Positions 1 through 7,081 of a stretch of DNA of 10,092 nt are shown piece by piece. Position 1 is the first letter of the stretch, and each line of letters starts with the position of its first letter. Below the pieces are notes generated by a model, which was not told where the DNA came from, searched no databases, and saw only the letters and a list, made by a program, of their open reading frames with translations. The position numbers and the translations under genes were made by a program. This DNA is from Deltaproteobacteria bacterium (lineage in GTDB: Bacteria > Desulfobacterota > Syntrophia > Syntrophales > JAAYKM01). The stretch spans positions 1 through 10,092 of the forward strand of contig JAGVTI010000151.1 in the NCBI GenBank assembly GCA_019136935.1. Reading direction: 5' to 3'.

Positions 1-625
1 TTTTCTTATCGGCGTGCTGATGGCCCTGCAATCCCTGGGCATCTCGATCGCCCCGATTCTGACGGCCCTTGGAGTAGGCGGTCTCGCCGTTGCCCTTGCC
101 CTCCAGGACACCCTTTCCAACTTTTTTTCCGGGATTCACGTCATCGCGTCAAAGCAGGTTCGCCCCGGGGATTATGTGAAACTCAACACGGGGGAGGAAG
201 GGTATGTAAGCGATATCACCTGGCGGTATACCACCGTGCAGGCTACTTCGAACAACATGATTATTGTGCCGAACTCGAAACTCGCGTCGGCGATTGTGAC
301 GAACTACTCCTTTCCGGAGAAGGAATTGTTCGTGGCCGTGCCCGTTATGGTTGCGTACGGCAGCGATCTCGATACGGTCGAGAGGATTGCCGTCGATGTG
401 GCGACGGATGTGCGCGATCAAACGGCGGGTGGTATCCGTTCTTTTCCGCCCGCCGTCAGGTTTCAGAAATTGGAAGGATTCGGTGTGTCCTTCAACGTGG
501 TTTTCAAGGTGGAGGAATTTAACGATCAGTTTGCCGTCAGGCATGAATTTATCAGGAGATTTCATCGGCGGGCCTGCGATGAGGGAATTGCCTTTGTCGT
601 TTTGCCCAGGGATGGGTCGTCCTGA
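1..625 (+). CDS. MscS-family mechanosensitive ion channel, C-terminal part (5' end outside window)
   Basis: The reading frame is open from base 2 with no stop upstream, so the gene begins before the window; a GTG at 14 is in frame but is probably internal. The visible part starts in the last transmembrane helix, with the glycine/alanine-rich pore-lining stretch GVGGLAVALALQDTLSNFFS typical of MscS TM3. It continues into the beta domain (RPGDYVKL, then GYVSDITWRYTTV and NNMIIVPNSKLASA, all characteristic MscS segments) and the alpha/beta cytoplasmic vestibule domain, ending at a TGA at 623-625. By family knowledge the protein is a homoheptameric inner-membrane channel that releases solutes during hypo-osmotic shock. 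The 66 bases to the next gene hold no clear terminator. Family assignment is secure; the exact MscS subtype and the number of extra N-terminal helices cannot be seen. Confidence 0.93.
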   Translation, partial: FLIGVLMALQSLGISIAPILTALGVGGLAVALALQDTLSNFFSGIHVIASKQVRPGDYVKLNTGEEGYVSDITWRYTTVQATSNNMIIVPNSKLASAIVTNYSFPEKELFVAVPVMVAYGSDLDTVERIAVDVATDVRDQTAGGIRSFPPAVRFQKLEGFGVSFNVVFKVEEFNDQFAVRHEFIRRFHRRACDEGIAFVVLPRDGSS

Positions 626-694
626 GCCGCTCTGCGCTGTTTCTCGGATGGTAGAGGGAGAACGGGTTTATTTAAGGAAAGTTGACGAGGATTG

Positions 695-2857
695 ATGAGC
701 AGGAAAAAGGAAAACAAAGATCATTTAACCCATGGACCGGACGAAAAAATCGCCGGGAGGAATGCAGCGGCCGGCCAGGCCGAAAATAAGCGAAAAGTGG
801 AATCGAAGAGAAAAAATCAGCGGGACTTTCCGGCTGTTTCATGGCCGGCTTTGACGGCGGCCCTGGAGCGGGTGAGCGATCTCGTCGTCATGGCTGATTC
901 AGCACTTGTTGTGACCTATTGCAGCCTTTCCTTTTACGCCGTTTCGGGTTACGAACCCGAAGAAACACGGAATCGATCCCTGGATCGCCTATTGGAACCG
1001 GAATCTTTCGACCTGGTCCGGCGTTTTCTGTCGAAAGAAGAGGACCCCGTTCATCCCGTTGAACTGAATTTGCATGCCCGTGACGGCCGCACCATCTTCC
1101 TGGAAACGAAGCTGTCCGTGCTCCGTAACACAGAAGACGTTCCGTCGGGCGTTCTGCTCGTGGCGAAGGAGATCACGGACTACAGCAGGGTGGAAACCTC
1201 GTTAAAGCTGTTCGAGCACAGGTATCAGGAACTTTTCGAATCTTCCAATGACGCCATCATGATCCTCGACAAGGAGGGATTTTTTGATTGTAACCAGAAA
1301 ACCCTCGAAGTTTTTTCCTGTCCCAGTAAAGAAAGTTTCATCACGTTCCATCCGTCCGATCTGTCGCCGCCCCTGCAACCGAACGGCGATACTTCCGTCG
1401 AGGCCTCGAACCGGATGATCGATCTTGCCATGGAAACGGGAAGCCATGCCTTTACCTGGGAACACCGTCGCTTGAATGGTGAATTGTTCCCGGCGGAGGT
1501 AAGCATGAGCCGTCTTGCCCTGGATGGCCGGTGGGTCATCCAGGCGGTTGTGCGCGACGTGACCGACCGCATTCGGGCCGAAGAGGAGACGCGGAACGCG
1601 GAACGCCGTTTCGCCGACATTATCAACTTCCTGCCCGATCCGACTTTCGCCGTCGATCTGGAAGGGCGGGTCATCGCCTGGAACCGGGCCATGGAGAAGT
1701 TGACCGGCGTACCGGGCAAAGACATGATGGGGAAGGGCGATTATGAATATGCCCTGCCTTTTTATAAAAAACGCCGTCCCCTGATCATCGATATTCTGCT
1801 GAAGAATAAGCCGGAGGAAGCCAAGAAATATCGGAAGGTTCACTGGGAAGAGGGTGCGCTTTATTATGAAAATGACGGTGCCATCGAAGTCGGCGGCAGG
1901 AAGCGATACCTGTGGTCGAAGGCGAGCCTCATCTATGATTTCAGCGACCGGGTCGTCGGGGCCATCCAGACGGTTCGCGATATCACGGACCGCAGGGAAA
2001 TGGATTTGACCGTCATGGAATCGGAGAAGAAGTTCCGTACACTTTTCGAATCTTCCCACGACGCCATCATGATGCTGGATAAGAAGTCGTTCTTCGATTG
2101 CAACGAGAAAGCGCTTGAAATTTACGGATTCCGGTCCAAGGAAGAGTTCGTCAAGTATCATCCCGGGGAGGTATCGCCGGCCTTTCAGCCGGACGGGGAG
2201 GCCTCCGTCGAAAAGGCGAACCGGATGATCGATCTTGCCCTGGAAAACGGCAGCCATGCCTTCACCTGGATTCACAAGAAAGTGGACGGGACCCTCTTCC
2301 CCGCGGAAATCCTGCTGAGCCGCTTTGAACTCGGCGGCAGGTCCGTGGTCCAGGCGGTCGTCCGCGATATTACGGAACGGGTCCAATCCGAACTGGCCCT
2401 GAAGCGGAGCAAGGAGGAGCTCGAAGTGAAATCCGCCTATCTGGAAGAGGCGAACACGGCCCTCAAAGTCCTGCTGCGCCGGAGGGAAGAGGACAAGGCG
2501 GCCCTGGAAGAGGATGTCCTGGCGAACGTGAGGAGCCTGATTCTACCCTACATAGACAGGCTGAAACACGGATTGACCGGGACGGATCAGCAGGCCTACC
2601 TGCAGGTTCTGGAGGCCAACCTCAACAACATCATTTCGCCCTTCCTCCGGAATATCACCCTGGCCCACTTCAACCTGACGGGCCGGGAAATCCAGATCGC
2701 CAATCTGGTCAAGGAGGGACGGACGAACAAGGAAATGTCGGAGATGCTCAACCTCTCCATCCGGTCCGTTGAATTTCACCGGGACAATATCCGGAAGAAG
2801 ATGAAACTGGACCACCGGAAGGCCAACCTCCGGGTTTTTCTCCTGTCGCTGTCGTAA
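695..2857 (+). CDS. Soluble multi-PAS sensor with C-terminal LuxR-type HTH (transcriptional regulator)
   Basis: The ATG at 695 is preferred over the TTG at 692 because GAGG at 687-690 lies just upstream of it, giving 720 residues. Numbering below is from the TTG. A charged, Lys-rich N-terminus (1-45) is followed by four PAS domains at about 52-165, 177-296, 304-435 and 447-566. Three end in the usual V-R-D-x-T-D/E-R type motif and the first ends in AKEITDYS. A coiled-coil-like linker follows (565-615), then a helical stretch, then a LuxR/FixJ HTH at about 659-716 (LTGREIQIANLVKEGRTNKE, then SIRSVEFHRDNIRKK). There is no transmembrane segment, histidine-kinase core or receiver domain. This suggests a one-component cytosolic regulator in which ligand, redox or partner sensing by PAS acts directly on the HTH. 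PAS2 and PAS4 are an internal duplication. No ligand can be assigned, and target genes are unknown. Confidence 0.88.
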   Translation: MSRKKENKDHLTHGPDEKIAGRNAAAGQAENKRKVESKRKNQRDFPAVSWPALTAALERVSDLVVMADSALVVTYCSLSFYAVSGYEPEETRNRSLDRLLEPESFDLVRRFLSKEEDPVHPVELNLHARDGRTIFLETKLSVLRNTEDVPSGVLLVAKEITDYSRVETSLKLFEHRYQELFESSNDAIMILDKEGFFDCNQKTLEVFSCPSKESFITFHPSDLSPPLQPNGDTSVEASNRMIDLAMETGSHAFTWEHRRLNGELFPAEVSMSRLALDGRWVIQAVVRDVTDRIRAEEETRNAERRFADIINFLPDPTFAVDLEGRVIAWNRAMEKLTGVPGKDMMGKGDYEYALPFYKKRRPLIIDILLKNKPEEAKKYRKVHWEEGALYYENDGAIEVGGRKRYLWSKASLIYDFSDRVVGAIQTVRDITDRREMDLTVMESEKKFRTLFESSHDAIMMLDKKSFFDCNEKALEIYGFRSKEEFVKYHPGEVSPAFQPDGEASVEKANRMIDLALENGSHAFTWIHKKVDGTLFPAEILLSRFELGGRSVVQAVVRDITERVQSELALKRSKEELEVKSAYLEEANTALKVLLRRREEDKAALEEDVLANVRSLILPYIDRLKHGLTGTDQQAYLQVLEANLNNIISPFLRNITLAHFNLTGREIQIANLVKEGRTNKEMSEMLNLSIRSVEFHRDNIRKKMKLDHRKANLRVFLLSLS

Positions 2858-2878
2858 AGTGGCGAACGAAAGCTTGAG

Positions 2879-2901
2879 CGCCCGTTTCCGTTCAACGGGC
2901 G
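2879..2901. terminator. Hairpin between convergent genes, possible bidirectional terminator
   Basis: CGCCCGTT (2879-2886) and AACGGGCG (2894-2901) form a perfect 8-bp stem with a 7-base loop. It sits in the 63-base gap between the regulator's stop (2857) and the RdgC-like gene's stop (2921), which is where a shared terminator is expected. Neither side has a T-run, so it is not a canonical intrinsic terminator. The call rests on position and stem only. Confidence 0.4.
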
Positions 2902-2920
2902 GTATGCGGCAGGGGCCGTT

Positions 2921-4009
2921 TTACGCCTGGAACCACTTTTTCATCCGGGGCTGTTCGTCATTCAGCCAGAGCTCGGAGCGGCGGATGGAGAGAAACAGGG
3001 CGAAGAGATCGTCCAGGGTCGTGATAACCCGTTCGATCAGGTAGATCCGTTCGAGGCTCCTGCCTTCCAGGTCTTGTTCGTCGGCCATCTCGACCGTCTC
3101 CGGCAGTTTCACGGACTGGAAACCGTACGTGTCGGCCTTGAAGGTGAATTCCCAGGTGTCCGCGTCGATCCGCAGGCGGATACGCCCTTCCTTGATCTTC
3201 TTTCCCTGGCGCAGGGCTTCTTTCCCCTCCTTCAGATCCGTGTTGGCCCCGTGGCAGATGACCGTTTCGGAGTTGATTCCGTCTCCCGACTCCAGGACCA
3301 GGCGGCGGAGAAAAACCACCTCGATGTCCCCCCGTCCGGGAAGTTCGATGAAGCCGCCGCGCTCTTCCGATTTGAACCACAGCCAGGTCAGGAATTCCCG
3401 GCCGATCGTTTCGGGGTCGGCAAGAAAGGCGGATTCGTTCTGATCGCCCTGTGTTGCTCCGGGTATCTGGATGTTGTCCCAGGGAACGAGCGGAACGGGA
3501 ATGAATCCGAAGGATTCCTTGAATATTTCCAGGAAATCCAGGCAGGCGGTTTCCGAGAGGGACGTGAAGAGAAGCCATTTCCCCGAGACGGACCAGCAGA
3601 CCTCGTAAAATGAGGGGACGGGAAGGGTCTTCTGAAGAAGCGAAAGCTGCACGCGATCCCGGATCTCCTTTTTCTGCTCCCGGTAAAGGCGTTCTTTCCC
3701 CGTTTCCTGGAGATATTTCTTTTCCGCCGCCATGGCTTCGACTTTCAGCAATGACGCCGGGACGGCCTTGCGGTCCACCCGGAGGGCAAACAGGAGGAAA
3801 TCCCCTTTCACGTGCCGGGCATAGCCGAAAGTCGTGTCGAGAATGTCTTCCATTCCGGTCCAGCCCGTGATTTTGAGCCGTTCCGATGTTTCCAGTCCTG
3901 AAAAAGAAAAGCGGCTCAGGCGTTCGTGAACAAAATCCAGAAAACGCTCCGGCGGATCCTCCCTTACGGCATACCTGGAAAAAGTGAGCGAGCCTTTGAG
4001 AATTCCCAT
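2921..4009 (-). CDS. rdgC: RdgC-family recombination-associated protein (long variant)
   Basis: The ATG at 4009 is chosen because GGGAGA lies six bases upstream of it on the minus strand; a TTG two codons earlier (4015) is also open. The product is 362 residues, compared with about 300 for Escherichia coli RdgC. The N-terminal half resembles the RdgC family: a leading short beta strand (GILKGSLTFSRY), a W-T-G-M segment near residue 50, a Lys/Glu-rich helix ending in EIRDRVQLSLLQKTLP (about 114-130), and a strand pair followed by FGFIPVPLVPW. The C-terminal half is more divergent, with EFLTWLWF at 205-212. RdgC of E. coli is a ring-shaped double-strand DNA-binding protein that restrains RecA; that role is inferred here. 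The gene lies 38 bases downstream of the D-Ala-D-Ala carboxypeptidase gene and is probably co-transcribed with it. Family call likely; function less certain. Confidence 0.75.
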   Translation of the reverse strand: MGILKGSLTFSRYAVREDPPERFLDFVHERLSRFSFSGLETSERLKITGWTGMEDILDTTFGYARHVKGDFLLFALRVDRKAVPASLLKVEAMAAEKKYLQETGKERLYREQKKEIRDRVQLSLLQKTLPVPSFYEVCWSVSGKWLLFTSLSETACLDFLEIFKESFGFIPVPLVPWDNIQIPGATQGDQNESAFLADPETIGREFLTWLWFKSEERGGFIELPGRGDIEVVFLRRLVLESGDGINSETVICHGANTDLKEGKEALRQGKKIKEGRIRLRIDADTWEFTFKADTYGFQSVKLPETVEMADEQDLEGRSLERIYLIERVITTLDDLFALFLSIRRSELWLNDEQPRMKKWFQA

Positions 4010-4047
4010 ATTCAATCTCCCTTGATTGCGAAGTTACGTCGATGTCT

Positions 4048-4938
4048 CTACGATTTTCCCGGGGTGACTCCGGTGCGGTGCGGCACCTTTACCAGGGGCG
4101 GAGAGGGCTTGACGGATGTGCCCCGGGCCATCCCCAATGCCTCTTTCAAAAGCTCGGCGGCTTCCCGGTTTCGTTTCACGGGTGTTTTCGCCCCCATGAC
4201 GACGATGATATAGCGCTGTTGTCCCTTCCTGGCCGTGACGATCGTATGGTAACCCGACACCCAGGTGAAACCCGTTTTCAGTCCGTCCACTTCGGGGTAC
4301 TTTCCCAGGAGCCGGTTACGGTTTGGCTGGGTGATGTTGTGGTAGGAATAGGATTGCCGGGAATGCAGCAGGGTGAGGGCCCAGGGGAAACGCCGGATAT
4401 AATCCGCGGCCAGGATGGCCATGTCCCGTGCCGTCGTGATTTCTCCTTTGGCCGGCAGTCCGTGGGGATTGACAAAGACGCTGTTTCTCATGCCCAGTTC
4501 CCGTGCCTGCCGGTTCATCCTGTCGACAAAGCGAGGAACGTCTCCACAGACATGTTCCGCCAGGGCAACCGCCGCATCGTTGGCGGAGACGATGGCCATC
4601 CCCTTCATCAGTTCTTCCAGGGCGACTTCCGTTCCCGGCTCCAGAAACATCTGCGATCCTCCTGTCTGCCAGGCCTTCCTGCTGATTTTAACGCGATCGT
4701 GCAGGCGGATTTCTCTCCGCTGAAGCGAGTCCATGATAATGTAAAGGGACAGGACCTTCGTCAGGGATGCCGGCGGTATGGGCTGATCGATATTTTTCGC
4801 CTTGATGATGGTCCCTGTTGTGGCATTGACGACGAAATACGATTTGACGTCCGGTTCGCCGGCTTTCTTTGCGTGGACCGCACCGGCGGCGATCAATAAA
4901 AAGGCGAAGGAAAGGAAAAAAACAACGTATCTGCGCAT
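4048..4938 (-). CDS. Serine-type D-Ala-D-Ala carboxypeptidase (PBP5-like, peptidase S11), short form
   Basis: The ATG at 4938 is chosen because it directly begins a signal peptide (MRRYVVFFLSFAFLLIAAGA, then VHA before KK) and has AGGA just upstream. A start 32 codons earlier (5034) would begin inside the probable -35 box and is rejected. Numbering from this ATG, the three catalytic motifs of the penicillin-binding S11 family are all present: S58-L-T-K61 with the nucleophilic serine, S118-A-N120, and K221-T-G223. The enzyme should act in the periplasm, removing the terminal D-Ala from peptidoglycan pentapeptides. At 296 residues it contains essentially only the catalytic domain. It lacks the C-terminal beta domain and the amphipathic anchoring helix of E. 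coli PBP5 (about 400 residues), so membrane attachment by that route is unlikely. It is first in a probable two-gene transcript with rdgC. Confidence 0.92.
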   Translation of the reverse strand: MRRYVVFFLSFAFLLIAAGAVHAKKAGEPDVKSYFVVNATTGTIIKAKNIDQPIPPASLTKVLSLYIIMDSLQRREIRLHDRVKISRKAWQTGGSQMFLEPGTEVALEELMKGMAIVSANDAAVALAEHVCGDVPRFVDRMNRQARELGMRNSVFVNPHGLPAKGEITTARDMAILAADYIRRFPWALTLLHSRQSYSYHNITQPNRNRLLGKYPEVDGLKTGFTWVSGYHTIVTARKGQQRYIIVVMGAKTPVKRNREAAELLKEALGMARGTSVKPSPPLVKVPHRTGVTPGKS

Positions 4939-4966
4939 AGATCCTGATCCGAGGTTCCGATAGACT

Positions 4967-4985
4967 TCAGCCGCATGCCGGCTGA
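4967..4985 (-). other. Hairpin in the 5' leader of the carboxypeptidase gene
   Basis: TCAGCCG (4967-4973) pairs with CGGCTGA (4979-4985), giving a 7-bp stem with a 5-base loop. It lies between the predicted promoter (5006-5034) and the start codon at 4938. It would form in the untranslated leader of the minus-strand transcript. There is no T-run after it in either direction, so it does not look like a terminator. Any regulatory role is unknown. Confidence 0.35.
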
Positions 4986-5005
4986 GCGGAAAAAGGACGG
5001 AAAAA

Positions 5006-5034
5006 CAAATAAGCCATTCCATAACACCTGTCAA
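5006..5034 (-). promoter_or_regulatory. Sigma70-type promoter candidate for the carboxypeptidase-rdgC pair
   Basis: On the minus strand a consensus -35 hexamer TTGACA (5034-5029) is followed after exactly 17 bases by TATTTG (5011-5006), a poor but acceptable -10. Transcription would start near 5000, leaving a leader of about 60 bases before the ATG at 4938. The perfect -35 and ideal spacing in a divergent intergenic region support the call; the weak -10 limits it. Confidence 0.5.
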
Positions 5035-5128
5035 GAAATCTTCGTTTCGCCGGATGCGATGTGAAAGATTCTGAACGGTTACGAACGGATCCCGCCGGGA
5101 CGGGGTGTGTTTCCCGAACGCTTTGTGA

Positions 5129-5157
5129 TTGCAATAAATCAGGATTGGGCATAAAAG
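5129..5157 (+). promoter_or_regulatory. Weak promoter candidate for the que operon
   Basis: TTGCAA (5129-5134) and TAAAAG (5152-5157) are separated by 17 bases, each matching four of six consensus positions. The start would fall near 5164, about 20 bases before the queD ATG. I looked for a preQ1 riboswitch in this leader and see none: the region lacks the recognisable preQ1-I loop and A-rich tail. Another promoter could equally serve. Confidence 0.3.
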
Positions 5158-5183
5158 CAGATATTACGAAAGGACGGAAAGAC

Positions 5184-5564
5184 ATGGCAGGCGTATTTGA
5201 AATTCATATCAAAACACACTTTGCGGCGGCTCACACGTTGGCCGGTTATCCCGGCGACTGTGCCCGCCTTCACGGTCACAACTGGAACGTAGAATTGTTT
5301 GTGCGATGTAAAGAGTTGGACAATATCGGTATCGGCATCGATTTCCGGGTTGTCAAAGAAAAGACGGCCCGGATTTTAGAAGGTCTCGATCATCGTAATC
5401 TCAATGATTTAAGCATGTTCAGGGGGGTGAACCCGACGTCGGAGAATGTTGCCCGCTACCTTTTCGGAGCCCTTGCCCGTGAGTTGAACAATGACCGGGT
5501 TTGGATCTCGAAGGTGAAGGTGTCCGAAACGGAGGATGCCGGGGCGTTTTACTGGGAGGAATAG
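5184..5564 (+). CDS. queD: 6-carboxy-5,6,7,8-tetrahydropterin synthase QueD
   Basis: The ATG at 5184 has AGGA nine bases upstream and gives 126 residues, close to the roughly 120 of E. coli QueD. An in-frame start at 5061 would add 41 residues with no family resemblance. The zinc ligands are H17 (in HFAAAHTL) and H30/H32 (LHGHNW). C26, four residues before H30, matches the catalytic cysteine that separates QueD from mammalian-type 6-pyruvoyl-tetrahydropterin synthases. LDHRNLND and the C-terminal SETEDAGAFYW are also family features. The enzyme converts 7,8-dihydroneopterin triphosphate to 6-carboxytetrahydropterin in the cytoplasm, the first dedicated step to 7-deazaguanines. It is first of three packed genes; queE begins one base after its stop. 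Confidence 0.96.
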   Translation: MAGVFEIHIKTHFAAAHTLAGYPGDCARLHGHNWNVELFVRCKELDNIGIGIDFRVVKEKTARILEGLDHRNLNDLSMFRGVNPTSENVARYLFGALARELNNDRVWISKVKVSETEDAGAFYWEE

Positions 5565-5565
5565 G

Positions 5566-6213
5566 GTGCCTGTTGTTGTCAATGAAATTTTCCACAGTCT
5601 TCAGGGCGAGTCGTCCCATGCGGGACGTCCCTGCGTTTTTGTCCGCCTGACGGGCTGCAATCTCCGCTGTACCTATTGCGACACGAGGTATGCCTACGAC
5701 GAAGGAAAAGAAATGGACATCGGCGAGATTGTGGATCGCCTGTCCGCTTATTCCTGCCGCCTCGTGGAAGTCACGGGCGGCGAGCCGCTGATTCAGGAGG
5801 GCACCCCCGCCCTGGTCCGGGCCTTGCTGGAGCGAAATTATGAAGTGTTGCTGGAGACCAACGGCAGCCGGAATATCGATGCCGTGGATCCCAGGTGTGC
5901 CCGGATCGTCGACGTCAAGTGCCCCTCCAGCGGGGAAGAGGGGAAAAACGATTTCGAGAATCTCACGCGGCTGACTTCACGGGACGAGGTAAAGTTTGTC
6001 ATCCAGGACCGGCTGGATTATGATTACGCGGTTGAGGTTCTTTCACGGCATGAGAAGGCCCGTTCGGGATGCCGGCCGCCGCTTTTTTCGCCCGTCTTCG
6101 GGAGAATGGAGCCGGCTGTGCTGGCGCAATGGATCCTCTCCGACGGATTGCCTGTCCGGATGCAGCTTCAACTGCACAAAGTCGTCTGGGGCCCTGATCG
6201 GAGGGGCGTTTAG
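5566..6213 (+). CDS. queE: 7-carboxy-7-deazaguanine synthase QueE (radical SAM)
   Basis: The GTG at 5566 is chosen because GGGAGGA at 5554-5560, inside the end of queD, sits five bases upstream, and because the product then begins MPVVVNEIFHSLQGE, as expected for QueE. An ATG at 5536 would overlap queD and adds nothing conserved. The product has 215 residues. The N-terminal SLQGES and the radical SAM cluster motif C31-x3-C35-x2-C38 (CNLRCTYCDT) bind the 4Fe-4S cluster; VTGGEPL at about 69-75 is the SAM-binding segment. VDVKCPSSGE matches the substrate-side region of the family. The enzyme contracts 6-carboxytetrahydropterin to 7-carboxy-7-deazaguanine, using SAM and Mg2+, and needs a reductant such as flavodoxin. 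Translation is probably coupled to queD. Confidence 0.95.
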   Translation: MPVVVNEIFHSLQGESSHAGRPCVFVRLTGCNLRCTYCDTRYAYDEGKEMDIGEIVDRLSAYSCRLVEVTGGEPLIQEGTPALVRALLERNYEVLLETNGSRNIDAVDPRCARIVDVKCPSSGEEGKNDFENLTRLTSRDEVKFVIQDRLDYDYAVEVLSRHEKARSGCRPPLFSPVFGRMEPAVLAQWILSDGLPVRMQLQLHKVVWGPDRRGV

Positions 6214-6222
6214 AGGAATGGC

Positions 6223-6927
6223 ATGATGGAAGAAAAGAAAGCGGTTGTTCTGCTGAGCGGCGGTCTTGACTCGACGACGCTGCTGGCCATGGCCCGGCAG
6301 GAAGGATTTGTCCTGTACGGCCTGACTTTTCGTTACGGTCAGCGCCACCTGCATGAGCTTGAGGCGGCAAGGCGTGTGGCCGATTATTTCCAGGTGCGGG
6401 AGCATCGGGTCGTGGACATCGATCTGCGCGCCTTCGGGGGCTCCGCCCTGACGGCCGATATTGAAGTTCCCAAGGGGAAGGGGACCGCCGGTTCCGCGGA
6501 GATTCCCGTGACCTACGTTCCCGCGAGAAACACGATTTTCCTGAGTTATGCCCTGGCCTGGGCGGAAGTGCTCGGCTGCGGCGATATCTTCATCGGGGTG
6601 AATGCCGTCGATTACAGCGGCTATCCCGATTGCCGTCCCGAATTTGTCGCGGCGTTCGAGAAGCTGGCGAATCTGGCGGTCAAGGCTGCGGTGGAAGGAA
6701 AAATAACCGTTTCGATCCGGGCGCCGCTGATGTTTTTATCCAAGGGCGAGATCATCCGGGCCGGCCTGAAACTGGGCGTTGACTACGGCCTGACCCACAC
6801 CTGTTACGACCCGGCTCCCGGCGGTCTGGCATGCGGGCGCTGCGACAGCTGCCTCCTGCGCAAAAAGGGTTTTGACGAGGCGGGCCTGACCGATCCGATT
6901 GCCTACGCACCCCTGCCGGGAACGTGA
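6223..6927 (+). CDS. queC: 7-cyano-7-deazaguanine (preQ0) synthase QueC
   Basis: There are two adjacent ATG codons (6223 and 6226) after GAGGA at 6213-6217. Spacing slightly favours the second, and the difference is one residue. The 234-residue product carries the ATP-pyrophosphatase loop SGGLDS (12-17), TFRYGQRH, the [10 protein letters not shown] segment (96-104) and a zinc site C194-x9-C204-x2-C207-x2-C210 at the C-terminus. QueC converts 7-carboxy-7-deazaguanine, ATP and ammonia to preQ0. The gene follows queE by nine bases, so queDEC form one operon making preQ0. The later genes queF, tgt, queA and queG are not in the window, so the end use (tRNA queuosine or another 7-deazapurine) cannot be read here. 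Confidence 0.96.
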   Translation: MMEEKKAVVLLSGGLDSTTLLAMARQEGFVLYGLTFRYGQRHLHELEAARRVADYFQVREHRVVDIDLRAFGGSALTADIEVPKGKGTAGSAEIPVTYVPARNTIFLSYALAWAEVLGCGDIFIGVNAVDYSGYPDCRPEFVAAFEKLANLAVKAAVEGKITVSIRAPLMFLSKGEIIRAGLKLGVDYGLTHTCYDPAPGGLACGRCDSCLLRKKGFDEAGLTDPIAYAPLPGT

Positions 6928-7065
6928 ATATCATTAACCGTGCAGCAGCTACTTGATCATGATTTGTTCTGATGCCTGAGTTCCTGTCAACATTCTTTTA
7001 ACCTTGAGCCTGTATTTTTTTCTTTCGTTAAGCAGCCGTATCGTTCCAGGCCGTATTCGAAGAAG
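6928..7065 (+). other. Leader region between queC and the small ORF; no gene recognised
   Basis: This stretch contains no plausible ORF with a ribosome binding site. I see no terminator hairpin after queC. It holds the palindrome ATCATGAT near 6957-6964 and a T-run at 7013-7020. No convincing -35/-10 pair was found. The small ORF and radical SAM gene may be read through from the que operon or from an unrecognised promoter here. Confidence 0.5.
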
Positions 7066-7076
7066 AAAGGAGGTGA
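7066..7076 (+). promoter_or_regulatory. Perfect Shine-Dalgarno sequence for the 35-codon ORF
   Basis: AAAGGAGGTGA matches the full anti-Shine-Dalgarno tail of 16S rRNA. Its GGAGG core ends eight bases before the ATG at 7082. It is the strongest ribosome binding site in the window and decides the start of the small ORF. The radical SAM gene downstream has only a weak one. Confidence 0.85.
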
Positions 7077-7081
7077 ACGGA

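Noticed and set aside
1202..2386. 394-codon open frame on the minus strand inside the PAS regulator
   Set aside because: It mirrors the duplicated PAS coding sequence. Its own internal repeat is a shadow of the PAS2/PAS4 duplication, and no domain is seen.
4042..4899. 285-codon plus-strand frame across the carboxypeptidase gene
   Set aside because: It is antisense to a gene with a signal peptide and all three catalytic motifs; no family resemblance of its own.
4939..5034. N-terminal extension of the carboxypeptidase from 5034
   Set aside because: The start would be inside the TTGACA box, and the ATG at 4938 begins a clean signal peptide.
5061..5160. preQ1 riboswitch upstream of queD
   Set aside because: G/C-rich inverted segments exist near 5087-5115, but the conserved preQ1-I loop and A-rich 3' tail are missing.
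5061..5183. N-terminal extension of QueD from an upstream start
   Set aside because: The 41 added residues resemble no QueD, and the ATG at 5184 has a ribosome binding site and the expected family N-terminus.
7004..7081. Longer version of the small ORF starting at a TTG at 7004
   Set aside because: The TTG lacks a ribosome binding site, while the ATG at 7082 follows a perfect Shine-Dalgarno at ideal spacing.
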